Assembly: GCF_963678225.1 (NCBI RefSeq)
Contig: NZ_OY782764.1
Location: 1,927,001-1,991,000, forward strand
Direction: 5' to 3'
Length of the DNA stretch: 64,000 nt
DNA from: an uncultured Cohaesibacter sp.
Lineage (GTDB): Bacteria > Pseudomonadota > Alphaproteobacteria > Rhizobiales > Cohaesibacteraceae
This document shows positions 17,998-26,443 of the stretch, in pieces (within the stretch, counting starts at the first letter, position 1; each line of letters opens with the position of its first letter). A program made the translations under genes and the position numbers. Under the pieces are notes generated by a model that worked only from the letters and a program-made list of their open reading frames with translations, was not told the origin of the DNA and made no database searches.

Positions 17998-18885
17998 ATG
18001 ATCGCCAAGAAAGTCGTTTTTCAGGGGGAACCTGGTGCCAACTCGCACACCGCCTGTAACAATGTATTTCCAGATGCAGAGGCGGTTCCGATGGCAACCT
18101 TTGAAGACTGCTTTAATGCGGTTCAGAATGACCTTGCCGATCTGGCCATGATCCCGATTGAAAACTCGGTTGCAGGCCGTGTGGCCGATATCCATCATTT
18201 GATGCCTACTTCCGATCTGCACATTATCGGCGAATATTTCCTGCCCATTCATCATCAACTGCTCGGCCTGCGCGGCGCACGCCTTGAGGACATTACGTCC
18301 GTTCAAAGCCATGTGATGGCGCTGGGACAGTGCCGCAAGATCATACGCGACCGCAAGCTGCAGGCGATCGTCGGGGCCGATACGGCAGGCTCGGCTCATC
18401 AGATTTCCAATCAGGGGGACAAGACCAAAGCGGCGATTGCCTCCGAGCTGGCTGCCGATATCTACGACCTGGATATCCTGAAAGCCGATATCGAAGATGA
18501 AGACCACAACACGACGCGCTTCATCGTGTTGTCCAAATATCCTATCAAGGCAGATAAAAGCACCGATCTTGTTGTAACCACATTCGTGTTCCGTGTGCGC
18601 AACGTGCCAGCTGCTCTCTATAAGGCGCTGGGCGGTTTTGCCACCAACGGCGTCAACATGACCAAGCTGGAAAGCTATCAGACCGGCGGCAAGTTTTTCG
18701 CAACGCAATTCTATGCTGACATCGAAGGTCACCCAGACGATATCAATGTGCGTTTGGCGCTTGAGGAACTGCGCTTTTTCTCGGCCGAACTCAAGATTCT
18801 CGGCATTTATCCGGCACATGAATATCGCAAAAGAAATCACGAACCTGAGGCCAACCGGGATTTGCGGCCAAGCCCCGACCTGTGA
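17998..18885 (+). CDS. pheA: Prephenate dehydratase
   Basis: 295-residue monofunctional enzyme converting prephenate to phenylpyruvate in phenylalanine synthesis. The catalytic domain begins with FQGEPGANSH and contains IPIENSVAGRV and the key Thr-Arg-Phe motif in HNTTRFIVLSK. A C-terminal ACT domain follows, with the Phe-binding ESYQTGGKF, so feedback inhibition by phenylalanine is expected. There is no chorismate mutase domain. AAGGAG before the ATG fixes the start. A strong terminator lies 40 bases after the stop. Confidence 0.95.
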   Translation: MIAKKVVFQGEPGANSHTACNNVFPDAEAVPMATFEDCFNAVQNDLADLAMIPIENSVAGRVADIHHLMPTSDLHIIGEYFLPIHHQLLGLRGARLEDITSVQSHVMALGQCRKIIRDRKLQAIVGADTAGSAHQISNQGDKTKAAIASELAADIYDLDILKADIEDEDHNTTRFIVLSKYPIKADKSTDLVVTTFVFRVRNVPAALYKALGGFATNGVNMTKLESYQTGGKFFATQFYADIEGHPDDINVRLALEELRFFSAELKILGIYPAHEYRKRNHEPEANRDLRPSPDL

Positions 18886-18925
18886 AAGGGATAGGCAACA
18901 AGCCTTCTTAAGTGGTGTCGATATG

Positions 18926-18960
18926 AAACGGGCGCGTCCAGATGGGCGCGCCCGTTTTCT
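18926..18960 (+). terminator. Intrinsic terminator of pheA
   Basis: An 11-bp perfect stem, 18926-18936 with 18947-18957, has a 10-base loop and TTTTCT at its 3' side. It stands about 40 bases after the pheA stop. Confidence 0.85.
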
Positions 18961-19353
18961 GTTGCAGATTTGCTGTATCCAGCTGCGCACAGGTATTCAA
19001 ACATATGATGAGGTAAATAGGCGCAGGTAAAAAATAAGGAGATAAACCGAGCTGCTGGCGTCTATTCCCAAGGTAGGAGGAGTATTTAATTTGGGAACTT
19101 TGTTGATAGTCAACACGTCTATAAAGTGTGTGAGACGATTTTGCGCCACCAAAAAGAGTGTTTTGTAGGAAAAACGAGTAATTTGTAGCTGCTTAATAAT
19201 GGCGCAAGCATAGTTCTTGCTAAACAAAAAGTTAAACCGAACTCTGTCCAAAAACAAATCTAAGTACTTGGAATTAATGGAATTCGTTGCTCACCAATTT
19301 TCAACTTTTTCTGCGTAGTTTACTTTGGTGATAGAAAATCGGGACCAAACACA
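18961..19353. other. AT-rich upstream region of the c-di-GMP gene
   Basis: 393 bases, visibly poorer in G+C than the flanking genes, especially 19000-19330. I find no gene: an 86-codon minus-strand frame at 18997-19257 is hydrophobic low-complexity sequence of the kind AT-rich DNA encodes by chance. A weak CGTCT/AGACG inverted repeat lies near 19120-19145. No clear promoter is visible. Confidence 0.45.
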
Positions 19354-22047
19354 TTGAACAATGAGCGGAATGGAAAGTGGTTGAAGCGTTGGGCTGCTTT
19401 AAGGGAGCGTTTTTGGAACGTGGCCCATCTGCCTGTTGTTGTCGCTACCCTTGTGATCGTGGCTGTTACCCTTATTGCTGAAGATATTAGCAAAGATGCC
19501 TATCTGGAAAAATCGCGGGCTGAATTACGCAACAAAGCCACTCAGGTCGCCCTTTCCATTCAGGGTGCTATCATAGCCAATATTGAGACCGGTAGAGGCC
19601 TTGCCAATGTGATCCGGACCGAACCGGATATGGACACCGAACGCTTCAATCAGCTCGCCAAACAGATCTTTCACAGATATTCATCCATGAAGGTTATCGC
19701 GATCGCACCAGACCTAGTTGTCTCCAATGTCTATCCGCTGGAGGGCAATGAAAGCGTGATCGGGCTTGATTACCGGAAGGTGGAAGATCAGAAAGATCTT
19801 GTTATCGAGGCTCGAGACAACAATGAGCTGACCATGGCTGGCCCGATCAAGCTGGTGCAGGGCGGCATCGGGCTGATTGTGCGCTATCCGATCTATATCG
19901 ATTCTCCTGACAAGGGGCGTTATTTCTGGGGCATTGTGTCTGCCGTTCTGGATGCCAAATCTTTCTATCGATATGCAGGGCTGCTCGATGAAGGCGCCGA
20001 TATCGATTATGCCATCGTTGGGAAGGACGGGATGGGAGCCGCTGGCGATCAGTTTTTCGGATCTGAAGATATCAACGAGATGGATCCAATCAGAGTACCC
20101 GTGGATTTCCGCATCGCGCAGTGGGAACTGCGCGTTGTGCCTCATGGTGGTTGGAGCGTTCCTGCATCGATCTTTTGGCTCATCCGGGCGATTGCCTTTG
20201 CTGCCTTTTTGCTGGTGGTTATCCCCATGGCCATCGTGTTCAAACTGTCGCGCGAGCGCATGGCGCACCTGGATGCCCATATCGAAAGCCAGCGCCAGCT
20301 TGCCAGCGTCTCCAAACGCTTCGAATTGGCTGTGGATGCCCTCAAACTCGGAGTTTGGGAATATGATCCGGAGGTGCGCAAGTTCAAATGGGATCAGCAA
20401 ACGCGCGAGATCTATGGCATCGACCCAGATTACGACGTTAATATACTGGACTGGAAAGATCGCCTGTTCCCTGAGGACAGGGAACGTCTGTTTGTCGAGG
20501 GGCGGCAAGCCATCGCGTGCGATGGCAAATATTGCACAGACTACCGTCTAAAATTGCCGGACGGGACGGTCAAGACCGTGCGCGTGTCAGCTTTGGGCTG
20601 GACGGATGATGATGGCAAAATGATTTATGTCGGGGTCAATTGGGATATTTCCAAACATGTTGCCCGCGAAGAAGCTTTGCAGGATGCGCGCGCCGAAAGC
20701 GAAAAGCGCTATCAGGAACTCGCCAAAGCCAAAACCCGCATAGAATTCAACGCCTTGCATGATTTCCTCACCAAGTTGCCCAACCGTCGCTATGTCGATG
20801 AATTCCTAAACGGTGAAAATGGTGCGCCTTGGCCATTTGAGGATGCCGAGAATAGCTGGCTTTTGAAAGTCGATCTGGATGGCTTCAAGGAGATCAATGA
20901 TAGCTTCGGCCATGCAGCCGGGGATGCCATGTTGCTCAAGGTAGCCGATATGCTCCGGTCTCTGAAGCAGGACGAAGAATTCATTGCCCGTGTTGGTGGC
21001 GATGAATTCATCATGCTGTGCTCAAGTGCACAGAACAGAAACAGACCTCAGGAACTGGCCGAAAAACTCATTGCCATGATGCATGGGCCACAGAATTATA
21101 AGGGCCTTACCTGTCGATTGGGCGCGAGCATTGGCCTGTCCAACTGGGCCGATGCCAAGGAAAATCCTGACAAGCTGCGTTCCAATGCGGACCTCGCCCT
21201 GTATCAGTCCAAGCAGAATGGCAAGGGATGCTTCACATTCTTCAGCCAGCCACTGTTCCAGACGGCCAATGAGAAACGCCGCCTTGCCGATGATCTGCTG
21301 CGCGGCATCGAAAACCGCGAATTCATTGCCTATTATCAAGGCCAATATAATGCAGAGACTCATCGTCTTGTTGGTGCCGAGGCTCTGGCGCGCTGGGCGC
21401 ACCCCAAGCGTGGGCTGGTCTATCCAGACATGTTCATCGAGCTGGCCGACAGTCTTGGCGTAACCGGCGATATCGATGCCATGGTCATGGAGCATGCTCT
21501 GGAGACGAAACAAATCTGGGCAGACAAGGGGCTCAACCTTGATCGTGTGTCGGTCAATGTCTCGGCCAAGCGATTGAGCGACAGGGATCTGATCCCAGGT
21601 CTCAAGGCAATGGACTTCGATCCTTCGCATCTGACTTTCGAACTGGTGGAGTCGACCTTCCTGGATCGTAGTGCGCCACAAGTGGCCGCCAACATTCGTC
21701 GGCTAAGGGAGATGGGGATTGAAATCGAGATCGATGATTTCGGCACTGCCTATGCCTCCATTGTCAGCCTGACGCATCTGCTACCGAACCGATTGAAAAT
21801 CGATCGTGAACTGATCCTGCCTGTAACGTCAAGCGAGCATCAGCGCGAGCTTGTGCACTCCATCATCCACATCGGGCGGACGCTGGGCATCGGTGTGGTT
21901 GCCGAAGGCATTGAATCCCTTGAGCATGCGGAAATTTTGCGTGTCATGGGGGCAGATCTGCTGCAGGGATACGCCTTCAGTCGGCCGATGACGCGCGAAA
22001 AATTCTTCACCCATCATGCGAAAGGCAGCCGGTTTCACGTCGCTTGA
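19354..22047 (+). CDS. CHASE/PAS/GGDEF/EAL cyclic-di-GMP regulator
   Basis: 897 residues: membrane helix (about 26-46), periplasmic CHASE-like sensor (about 50-260), second helix (about 270-292), PAS/PAC region (about 320-440), GGDEF (RVGGDEF, about residue 548) and EAL (GAEALARW, about residue 676). The EAL domain keeps its catalytic set (NVSAKRL, FELVEST, DDFGTAYAS, LKIDREL, VAEGIES), so phosphodiesterase activity is likely. GGDEF is intact, but the inhibitory RxxD site is replaced by Gln and Glu. The start is TTG at 19354: no in-frame ATG exists before the first helix, and a stop closes the frame upstream. The ligand of the sensor is unknown. Confidence 0.9.
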   Translation: MNNERNGKWLKRWAALRERFWNVAHLPVVVATLVIVAVTLIAEDISKDAYLEKSRAELRNKATQVALSIQGAIIANIETGRGLANVIRTEPDMDTERFNQLAKQIFHRYSSMKVIAIAPDLVVSNVYPLEGNESVIGLDYRKVEDQKDLVIEARDNNELTMAGPIKLVQGGIGLIVRYPIYIDSPDKGRYFWGIVSAVLDAKSFYRYAGLLDEGADIDYAIVGKDGMGAAGDQFFGSEDINEMDPIRVPVDFRIAQWELRVVPHGGWSVPASIFWLIRAIAFAAFLLVVIPMAIVFKLSRERMAHLDAHIESQRQLASVSKRFELAVDALKLGVWEYDPEVRKFKWDQQTREIYGIDPDYDVNILDWKDRLFPEDRERLFVEGRQAIACDGKYCTDYRLKLPDGTVKTVRVSALGWTDDDGKMIYVGVNWDISKHVAREEALQDARAESEKRYQELAKAKTRIEFNALHDFLTKLPNRRYVDEFLNGENGAPWPFEDAENSWLLKVDLDGFKEINDSFGHAAGDAMLLKVADMLRSLKQDEEFIARVGGDEFIMLCSSAQNRNRPQELAEKLIAMMHGPQNYKGLTCRLGASIGLSNWADAKENPDKLRSNADLALYQSKQNGKGCFTFFSQPLFQTANEKRRLADDLLRGIENREFIAYYQGQYNAETHRLVGAEALARWAHPKRGLVYPDMFIELADSLGVTGDIDAMVMEHALETKQIWADKGLNLDRVSVNVSAKRLSDRDLIPGLKAMDFDPSHLTFELVESTFLDRSAPQVAANIRRLREMGIEIEIDDFGTAYASIVSLTHLLPNRLKIDRELILPVTSSEHQRELVHSIIHIGRTLGIGVVAEGIESLEHAEILRVMGADLLQGYAFSRPMTREKFFTHHAKGSRFHVA

Positions 22048-22149
22048 CGCTGCAAACGCATGGTCTGTACCGCTTGTTATAAATGAAGGCCCTTGAAGCG
22101 GCAGGCGGTGCTCTATCCTCCGCCTGCCAATTGGGATCAGCAGGACCGA

Positions 22150-23073
22150 TCACCCCATCAACTGATAGCTGACGGGCACAAAGTGGAAGCCCTGATCGCG
22201 GGTTTCAACGAAGCCGGCAGCCGGGAAGGGCATGTGATAGCCAATCAGCGGGATGCGGTCGGTTGCCAACATGCCCAGAACCTTGCGGCGGGTCTGCACG
22301 GCCATTGCTTTGTCCATGTCATATTTAACCTCCCAATCAGGATAGGCCAGCGACCATACATAATGGTTCGCCAGATCGGCCATCAGCAGCAATTGCTTGC
22401 CCATGCTGTCCAGCATGAATGTCATATGCCCCGGTGTATGGCCAAAGGCTGCCATGGCGGTGATGCCCGGTGCAACCGAGTCTCCATCCTTGAGGAAGGT
22501 CATCTTCTCGGCCAGAGGTTTGACATTCTTGGCGAAACCGGCATTGTCGGTTTTAGACCATGCGTCATACTCAACCTGCCCGGTCAGATAGGCCGCATTG
22601 GCAAAGGTTGGGGCGCCATCCTTCATCAAGCCGCCAATATGGTCGCCATGCATATGCGTGATCACCACATGGGTCACATCCTCGGGCTTGTGGCCAGCCT
22701 GAGCCAGAGCCGCCGTTATGCCCTCAGCATTGAGGCCCGTATCAAACAGGATGACATTCTTTCCGGAGCGCACCAGCGTTGGCGTGAAATAGAATTGAGC
22801 CATATCCGTGCCGATGAAATTCTTGGCGCTGACTTCGGCGAAGACATCATCGGAGACATTGATGCCGAAAATCCCATGCGGATTGTCGCGCGGGGCAGAG
22901 CCGGCCAGCAGCGTGATGACATCCAGTTCTCCGAGTTTGAAGCCACGGGCCTTGGCCATGGGCAGAGCCGGTTTCATCATGTCTTCGGCAAGGGAAATTC
23001 TGGGTGCAAGCATCAGCCCGGCGGCGCCCGCAGCACCAACCATCGCCATGCGTCGATCAATCGAAATGGTCAT
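22150..23073 (-). CDS. Exported metallo-beta-lactamase-fold hydrolase
   Basis: 307 residues with an N-terminal twin-arginine-like signal (DRRMAMVGAAGAAGLML, likely cleaved after about residue 30). The zinc motif HMHGDH is followed by AAFGHTPGHMTF, both standard for the fold. Substrates of the family range from lactones to phosphonates and cannot be told here. GGGGAG before the ATG at 23073 fixes the start. It is convergent with the GGDEF/EAL gene and divergent from the acyltransferase. Confidence 0.88.
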   Translation of the reverse strand: MTISIDRRMAMVGAAGAAGLMLAPRISLAEDMMKPALPMAKARGFKLGELDVITLLAGSAPRDNPHGIFGINVSDDVFAEVSAKNFIGTDMAQFYFTPTLVRSGKNVILFDTGLNAEGITAALAQAGHKPEDVTHVVITHMHGDHIGGLMKDGAPTFANAAYLTGQVEYDAWSKTDNAGFAKNVKPLAEKMTFLKDGDSVAPGITAMAAFGHTPGHMTFMLDSMGKQLLLMADLANHYVWSLAYPDWEVKYDMDKAMAVQTRRKVLGMLATDRIPLIGYHMPFPAAGFVETRDQGFHFVPVSYQLMG

Positions 23074-23388
23074 AGTGTTTCTCCCCTGATCACTATTCGC
23101 GTCAAAAAACAGGTTCAAGGCAGGCCTTCTCGAGGCGTGCCCTCAATCGCCTTGGGCGTGAATGGTAGTCGAGGATACGAACGCTGGCGAAACACTATCC
23201 TGTGATGAAATCGTGTTCGGTTTTTCACGCGGCTCAGTGTCGCAACTATTTCCTTCTATTTCCGCCCTTAACGGGATTTCAATCGAATTGCGCTAAGACA
23301 TAATACGCATCAAGCAATGGGGACTGCTTATGGAACACAGGGCACACCTCACGAACCTTTCGGCATCAGCAAAGAGCAGGAGCAGAAT

Positions 23389-24510
23389 GTGAGCGGAGAA
23401 AAAAGGCCTGTTTTCGCCCTCTTTGCCGTCTGGCGCCTGCTCGCGGCGCTCATGGTGATGCTCTATCATTTCTGCGCTTTCGGGCCGGAAGCCTACCGCC
23501 AGTTCGCAATGGATGCAGAAGTCTTCACAGCTCTGCTTGATCTGTTCTTCATCGTTTCGGGTTTTCTGATCTGGGTGCATTATTCCAAACGGCTGACGGG
23601 GCCGGGGGCCTATGGCGTCTTTCTGCTGCGCCGTCTGGCTCGGCTCTATCCCTTGCATCTTCTGACATTGGGAATTTTCTGCATGGCCTGGCTGATCATC
23701 TCGGTCGCCGGACTGTCGGTCGAATTGACGGATTATTACTCCTTTCCAGAACTGGTACGTCAGCTTCTCCTGGTCAATGCCTGGGGATTATCGGACGGGC
23801 TCGCCTTCAACTTCGTTTCATGGTCACTGTCGGCGGAATGGTTCTGCTATCTCACTTTACCGGTCATCGTGTTCATATTCCGCAAAAGTGGATTGTGGGG
23901 GCTCGTTATTCTACTGGCGTTCTGTGTGATCGCTCTTGAAGGGCTCACTTACCTCAAGGTCATACCCTTCCCCACATGGCTGGACGCCAACACATGGGGC
24001 GCTTATCGCGTTTTCGCTGATTTCGTGCTGGGGGCCATCATAGCCATCGTCGCTTCCATACGCCTGATAAGGGTGCAGAGCCACTGGTATGCATGGGGCG
24101 CGCTGCTATTTGCGCTGCTGGTTATGTTCATGGATTTCCGCTTTGGCTATGCCAATATTGTGGCCATAACAATCGCGCTCTATCTCGCAGCACAGGTGGA
24201 AACCAACGCACCGGAACGCAGCGCCTATCTCATGCCGCTGATGCCTCTGGCTGCTGTTTCCTTCGGCATCTATATGTGGCACCCGGTCTTTACCGTGTCC
24301 ATTCTGGGATTGGGCTGGCTGATGATACTTGAACCCATGCAGATCATTGGATTTGCACCGGTGCTGGCCTTTGCCTTGATCGTAACGATTGCCACGGCGC
24401 TATTGTCCGCGCGCTTCTTTGAAGCTCCGGTGCGCAAGAAACTCCTCTCGCTTGGCGAGGGCAATGGGGTCGAGAGCATGGCTCTGCATCCCTCCAAAAA
24501 CCCCTCCTGA
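23389..24510 (+). CDS. Acyltransferase 3 family membrane protein
   Basis: About 373 residues with ten or so hydrophobic segments. The first one carries the family motif FALFAVWRLLAALMVMLYHF, whose Arg and His are thought to act in acyl transfer, followed by FIVSGFLI. OafA/WecH-type enzymes O-acetylate or acylate surface sugars such as lipopolysaccharide or exopolysaccharide. I prefer the GTG at 23389 because AGGAG lies 7 bases before it and it puts the motif close to the N-terminus; an ATG at 23317 would add 24 residues. The acceptor is unknown. Confidence 0.87.
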   Translation: MSGEKRPVFALFAVWRLLAALMVMLYHFCAFGPEAYRQFAMDAEVFTALLDLFFIVSGFLIWVHYSKRLTGPGAYGVFLLRRLARLYPLHLLTLGIFCMAWLIISVAGLSVELTDYYSFPELVRQLLLVNAWGLSDGLAFNFVSWSLSAEWFCYLTLPVIVFIFRKSGLWGLVILLAFCVIALEGLTYLKVIPFPTWLDANTWGAYRVFADFVLGAIIAIVASIRLIRVQSHWYAWGALLFALLVMFMDFRFGYANIVAITIALYLAAQVETNAPERSAYLMPLMPLAAVSFGIYMWHPVFTVSILGLGWLMILEPMQIIGFAPVLAFALIVTIATALLSARFFEAPVRKKLLSLGEGNGVESMALHPSKNPS

Positions 24511-24526
24511 TCAAAGGCGCGTGGGC

Positions 24527-25525
24527 CTACTCGACCATATTGACCCAGCTCCGGATCAACCAGGCCGCGATGGAGAAGGGGCCCGGCGTGTGGGGCAGGT
24601 CGCTATCAGTGCCGCGATCCATCAGCGTTCGCACTTCGTCGCGCGTGAACCAACGGGCATCTGTCAGTTCTGTCGGGTCCACAGTGATGTCGCTGGATAG
24701 CGCTTCGCCATAGCAGCCGATCATCAAGGACGCCGGGAAAGGCCATGGCTGACTGGCCATATAACGCACGGCTCCTACACGGATCGCCGATTCTTCAAAG
24801 ACTTCCCGCCGCACCGCCGCTTCAATTGTTTCGCCCTGCTCCATAAAGCCGGCGAGCGTGGTGTAGATCGGGCCGGTGAAGCGCGTGTGATGCGCCAACA
24901 GGCAGCGCTCGACGCCCGCATCATCCTTGTGCAGTACCAGCATGATGACCGCAGGGTCCGTGCGCGGGAAATGAACGGCGGAACAGTTGGGGCAGTCACG
25001 ACGGGCACCGCCAAGAGTGACCACTGTCTTGCTGCCGCATCTGGAACAGTAAGGGTGGGTATCGTGCCAGTTGAGCAGACCGCGCGCCTGTGCGATGGCG
25101 CCCAGCTGATCGTTTGGCAGCATGCCGTGCAGGCCCAAGGTACGCACGGATTCAAACCCGTAGCCGTCGGTTCCTTCCAGTTTGTCTGCTGCGTCATCAG
25201 TAAGCAGCATGGCAAGGCGCGGAGCGTCTCCTTCTTCGGGATCGGTGCCAAGAATGATCGCCGTTTCCATATCTGCGCCCAGGGTTTCTGCTTCTGCCCT
25301 GCTAAAGATGGCCCTGGAGGTCTCTTCCTGTGTGGCCAGTAGAAGGGTGTCCTTGTAAAACAGATAGAACCCCGCATTGTACTGCGCCATCATGGCCGGG
25401 ATGCTGTCCCCATCGCGATGCTCGGTGTCTCTGCTAAGGCGGTTATGCATGAATCCGACGCCCTCGACAGTCGGGGAGGAGCGGACAGGAGCAAAGGGAT
25501 CGGATGAGAAAGAAAAATCATTCAT
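24527..25525 (-). CDS. nudC: NAD+ diphosphatase (NADH pyrophosphatase / RNA deNADding enzyme)
   Basis: 332 residues. The central four-Cys zinc ribbon (YCSRCG and DCPNCS) is followed by a Nudix box GFMEQGETIEAAVRREVFEE and the NudC-specific SQPWPFPASLM. The Nudix box ends ESAI rather than ESGI, a mild change. The enzyme hydrolyses NAD(H) to NMN and AMP and in E. coli removes NAD caps from RNA. ATG 25525 is used; a TTG two codons upstream is possible. The HIT-family gene lies upstream on the same strand, 102 bases away. Confidence 0.94.
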   Translation of the reverse strand: MNDFSFSSDPFAPVRSSPTVEGVGFMHNRLSRDTEHRDGDSIPAMMAQYNAGFYLFYKDTLLLATQEETSRAIFSRAEAETLGADMETAIILGTDPEEGDAPRLAMLLTDDAADKLEGTDGYGFESVRTLGLHGMLPNDQLGAIAQARGLLNWHDTHPYCSRCGSKTVVTLGGARRDCPNCSAVHFPRTDPAVIMLVLHKDDAGVERCLLAHHTRFTGPIYTTLAGFMEQGETIEAAVRREVFEESAIRVGAVRYMASQPWPFPASLMIGCYGEALSSDITVDPTELTDARWFTRDEVRTLMDRGTDSDLPHTPGPFSIAAWLIRSWVNMVE

Positions 25526-25627
25526 GGTCAATGAGTGTCCAGAAGCAGGTCGGTATGGGGAAGGCTACAAGGCCGTAGGGCAAGCGAAAGAAAATGCGGT
25601 GGCAAAGGAGAGTGCGAGTCTGGCTTT

Positions 25628-26035
25628 TTAGAGCAGGGCTGCGGCAATCCTTTCGATCAAAGTGCATGCGGACGTCTTTTCATAAGGTCGGGCAGGCACC
25701 TTGCCCCAGATCGGGCCAGCCCAGGCCGCATCGCTTTCAAAGCGGGCAATAACATGAATATGGAGCTGACGCACCTGATTTCCAAGGCTGGCGACATTGA
25801 GTTTATCGCATCCGGTTTCCGCTTGCAGCACTTTGGAGACATGCGTGATCTCGTCCATCAAACGATGTTGATCCTTTGGGACAAGATCAATCAATTCCTC
25901 GGCACCTGCGATCTGCGGCACCATCACCAGCCATGGAAAATTGGAATCATTCATGAGCCGCACAGTGCAGAGCTTTAACTCGGTCAGAGGCAGGCTATCA
26001 GCCTTCAATTGGGGATCAAGTGTGAATTCAACCAT
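25628..26035 (-). CDS. HIT-family nucleotide-binding protein
   Basis: 135 residues. The histidine triad region reads QLHIHVIAR (His92, His94); the third His of the usual HxHxH pattern is Ile96. That form, followed by WAGPIWG, is what I recall for a HIT branch common in alphaproteobacteria, so hydrolase activity may differ from Hint or Fhit. ATG 26035 has GGAG 7 bases upstream. It lies upstream of nudC on the same strand; a shared role in nucleotide turnover is inference. Confidence 0.85.
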   Translation of the reverse strand: MVEFTLDPQLKADSLPLTELKLCTVRLMNDSNFPWLVMVPQIAGAEELIDLVPKDQHRLMDEITHVSKVLQAETGCDKLNVASLGNQVRQLHIHVIARFESDAAWAGPIWGKVPARPYEKTSACTLIERIAAALL

Positions 26036-26121
26036 CTTTTTGCTCCATATGCCCAATTTTGCTGACAAGGAATCGCCTATTGCCTCTTGCATTAGCATGT
26101 CACAAGTGACATATGAACAGA

Positions 26122-26222
26122 CGGAAGGCTGGCAATGGACGTTCCCCTCGCCAATCGGGTCAGGTCCGGAAGGAAGCAGCCCTAACGAGTTTCAGAGCGG
26201 GTCATCTGTTCAGTCTTCCACT
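26122..26222 (+). ncRNA. ffs: Signal recognition particle RNA (small bacterial type)
   Basis: The universally conserved apical domain is present as GTCAGGTCCGGAAGGAAGCA and continues to CCCTAACGAG, including the GGAA tetraloop and the asymmetric loop bound by Ffh. The ends close by a 9-bp helix (26124-26132 with 26212-26220, one G-T pair), giving an RNA of about 100 nt without an Alu domain. It lies just upstream of dnaX on the same strand. Exact ends are approximate to a few bases. Confidence 0.93.
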
Positions 26223-26443
26223 CTTCCCACAACATTTGACAAATCGCACAATAAAGCGTTCTAAGTCCGTTCTCCAACGGCCCTTTTCGCATTGCTCCCT
26301 TGCACGGTGCGGGAAATGACAGCGCCTGCTGCATTCCTTTCAACAACAAAGACGTATCCTGTGACAAGATAGGTGACGCAGCGCGCGTTCCTCTGCTATG
26401 GATAGCGATATTCGGTTTTTGCAAGAAGGCGCAGGATTCCCTT

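Noticed and set aside
17773-18990. 405-codon minus-strand frame opposite pheA
   Set aside because: pheA on the plus strand has complete catalytic and ACT motifs and a terminator; the opposite frame is only its complement.
18997-19257. 86-codon minus-strand frame before the c-di-GMP gene
   Set aside because: AT-rich DNA coding for Leu/Phe/Ser by chance; no ribosome site or motif.
22093-23205. Long plus-strand open frame opposite the metallo-beta-lactamase-fold gene
   Set aside because: The minus-strand gene has a signal peptide, zinc motifs and a ribosome site; the opposite frame is His/Arg/Gln-rich with no motif, a shadow of it.
26236-26264. TTGACA upstream of dnaX as a promoter
   Set aside because: The -35 is perfect but no acceptable -10 stands 16-18 bases downstream.
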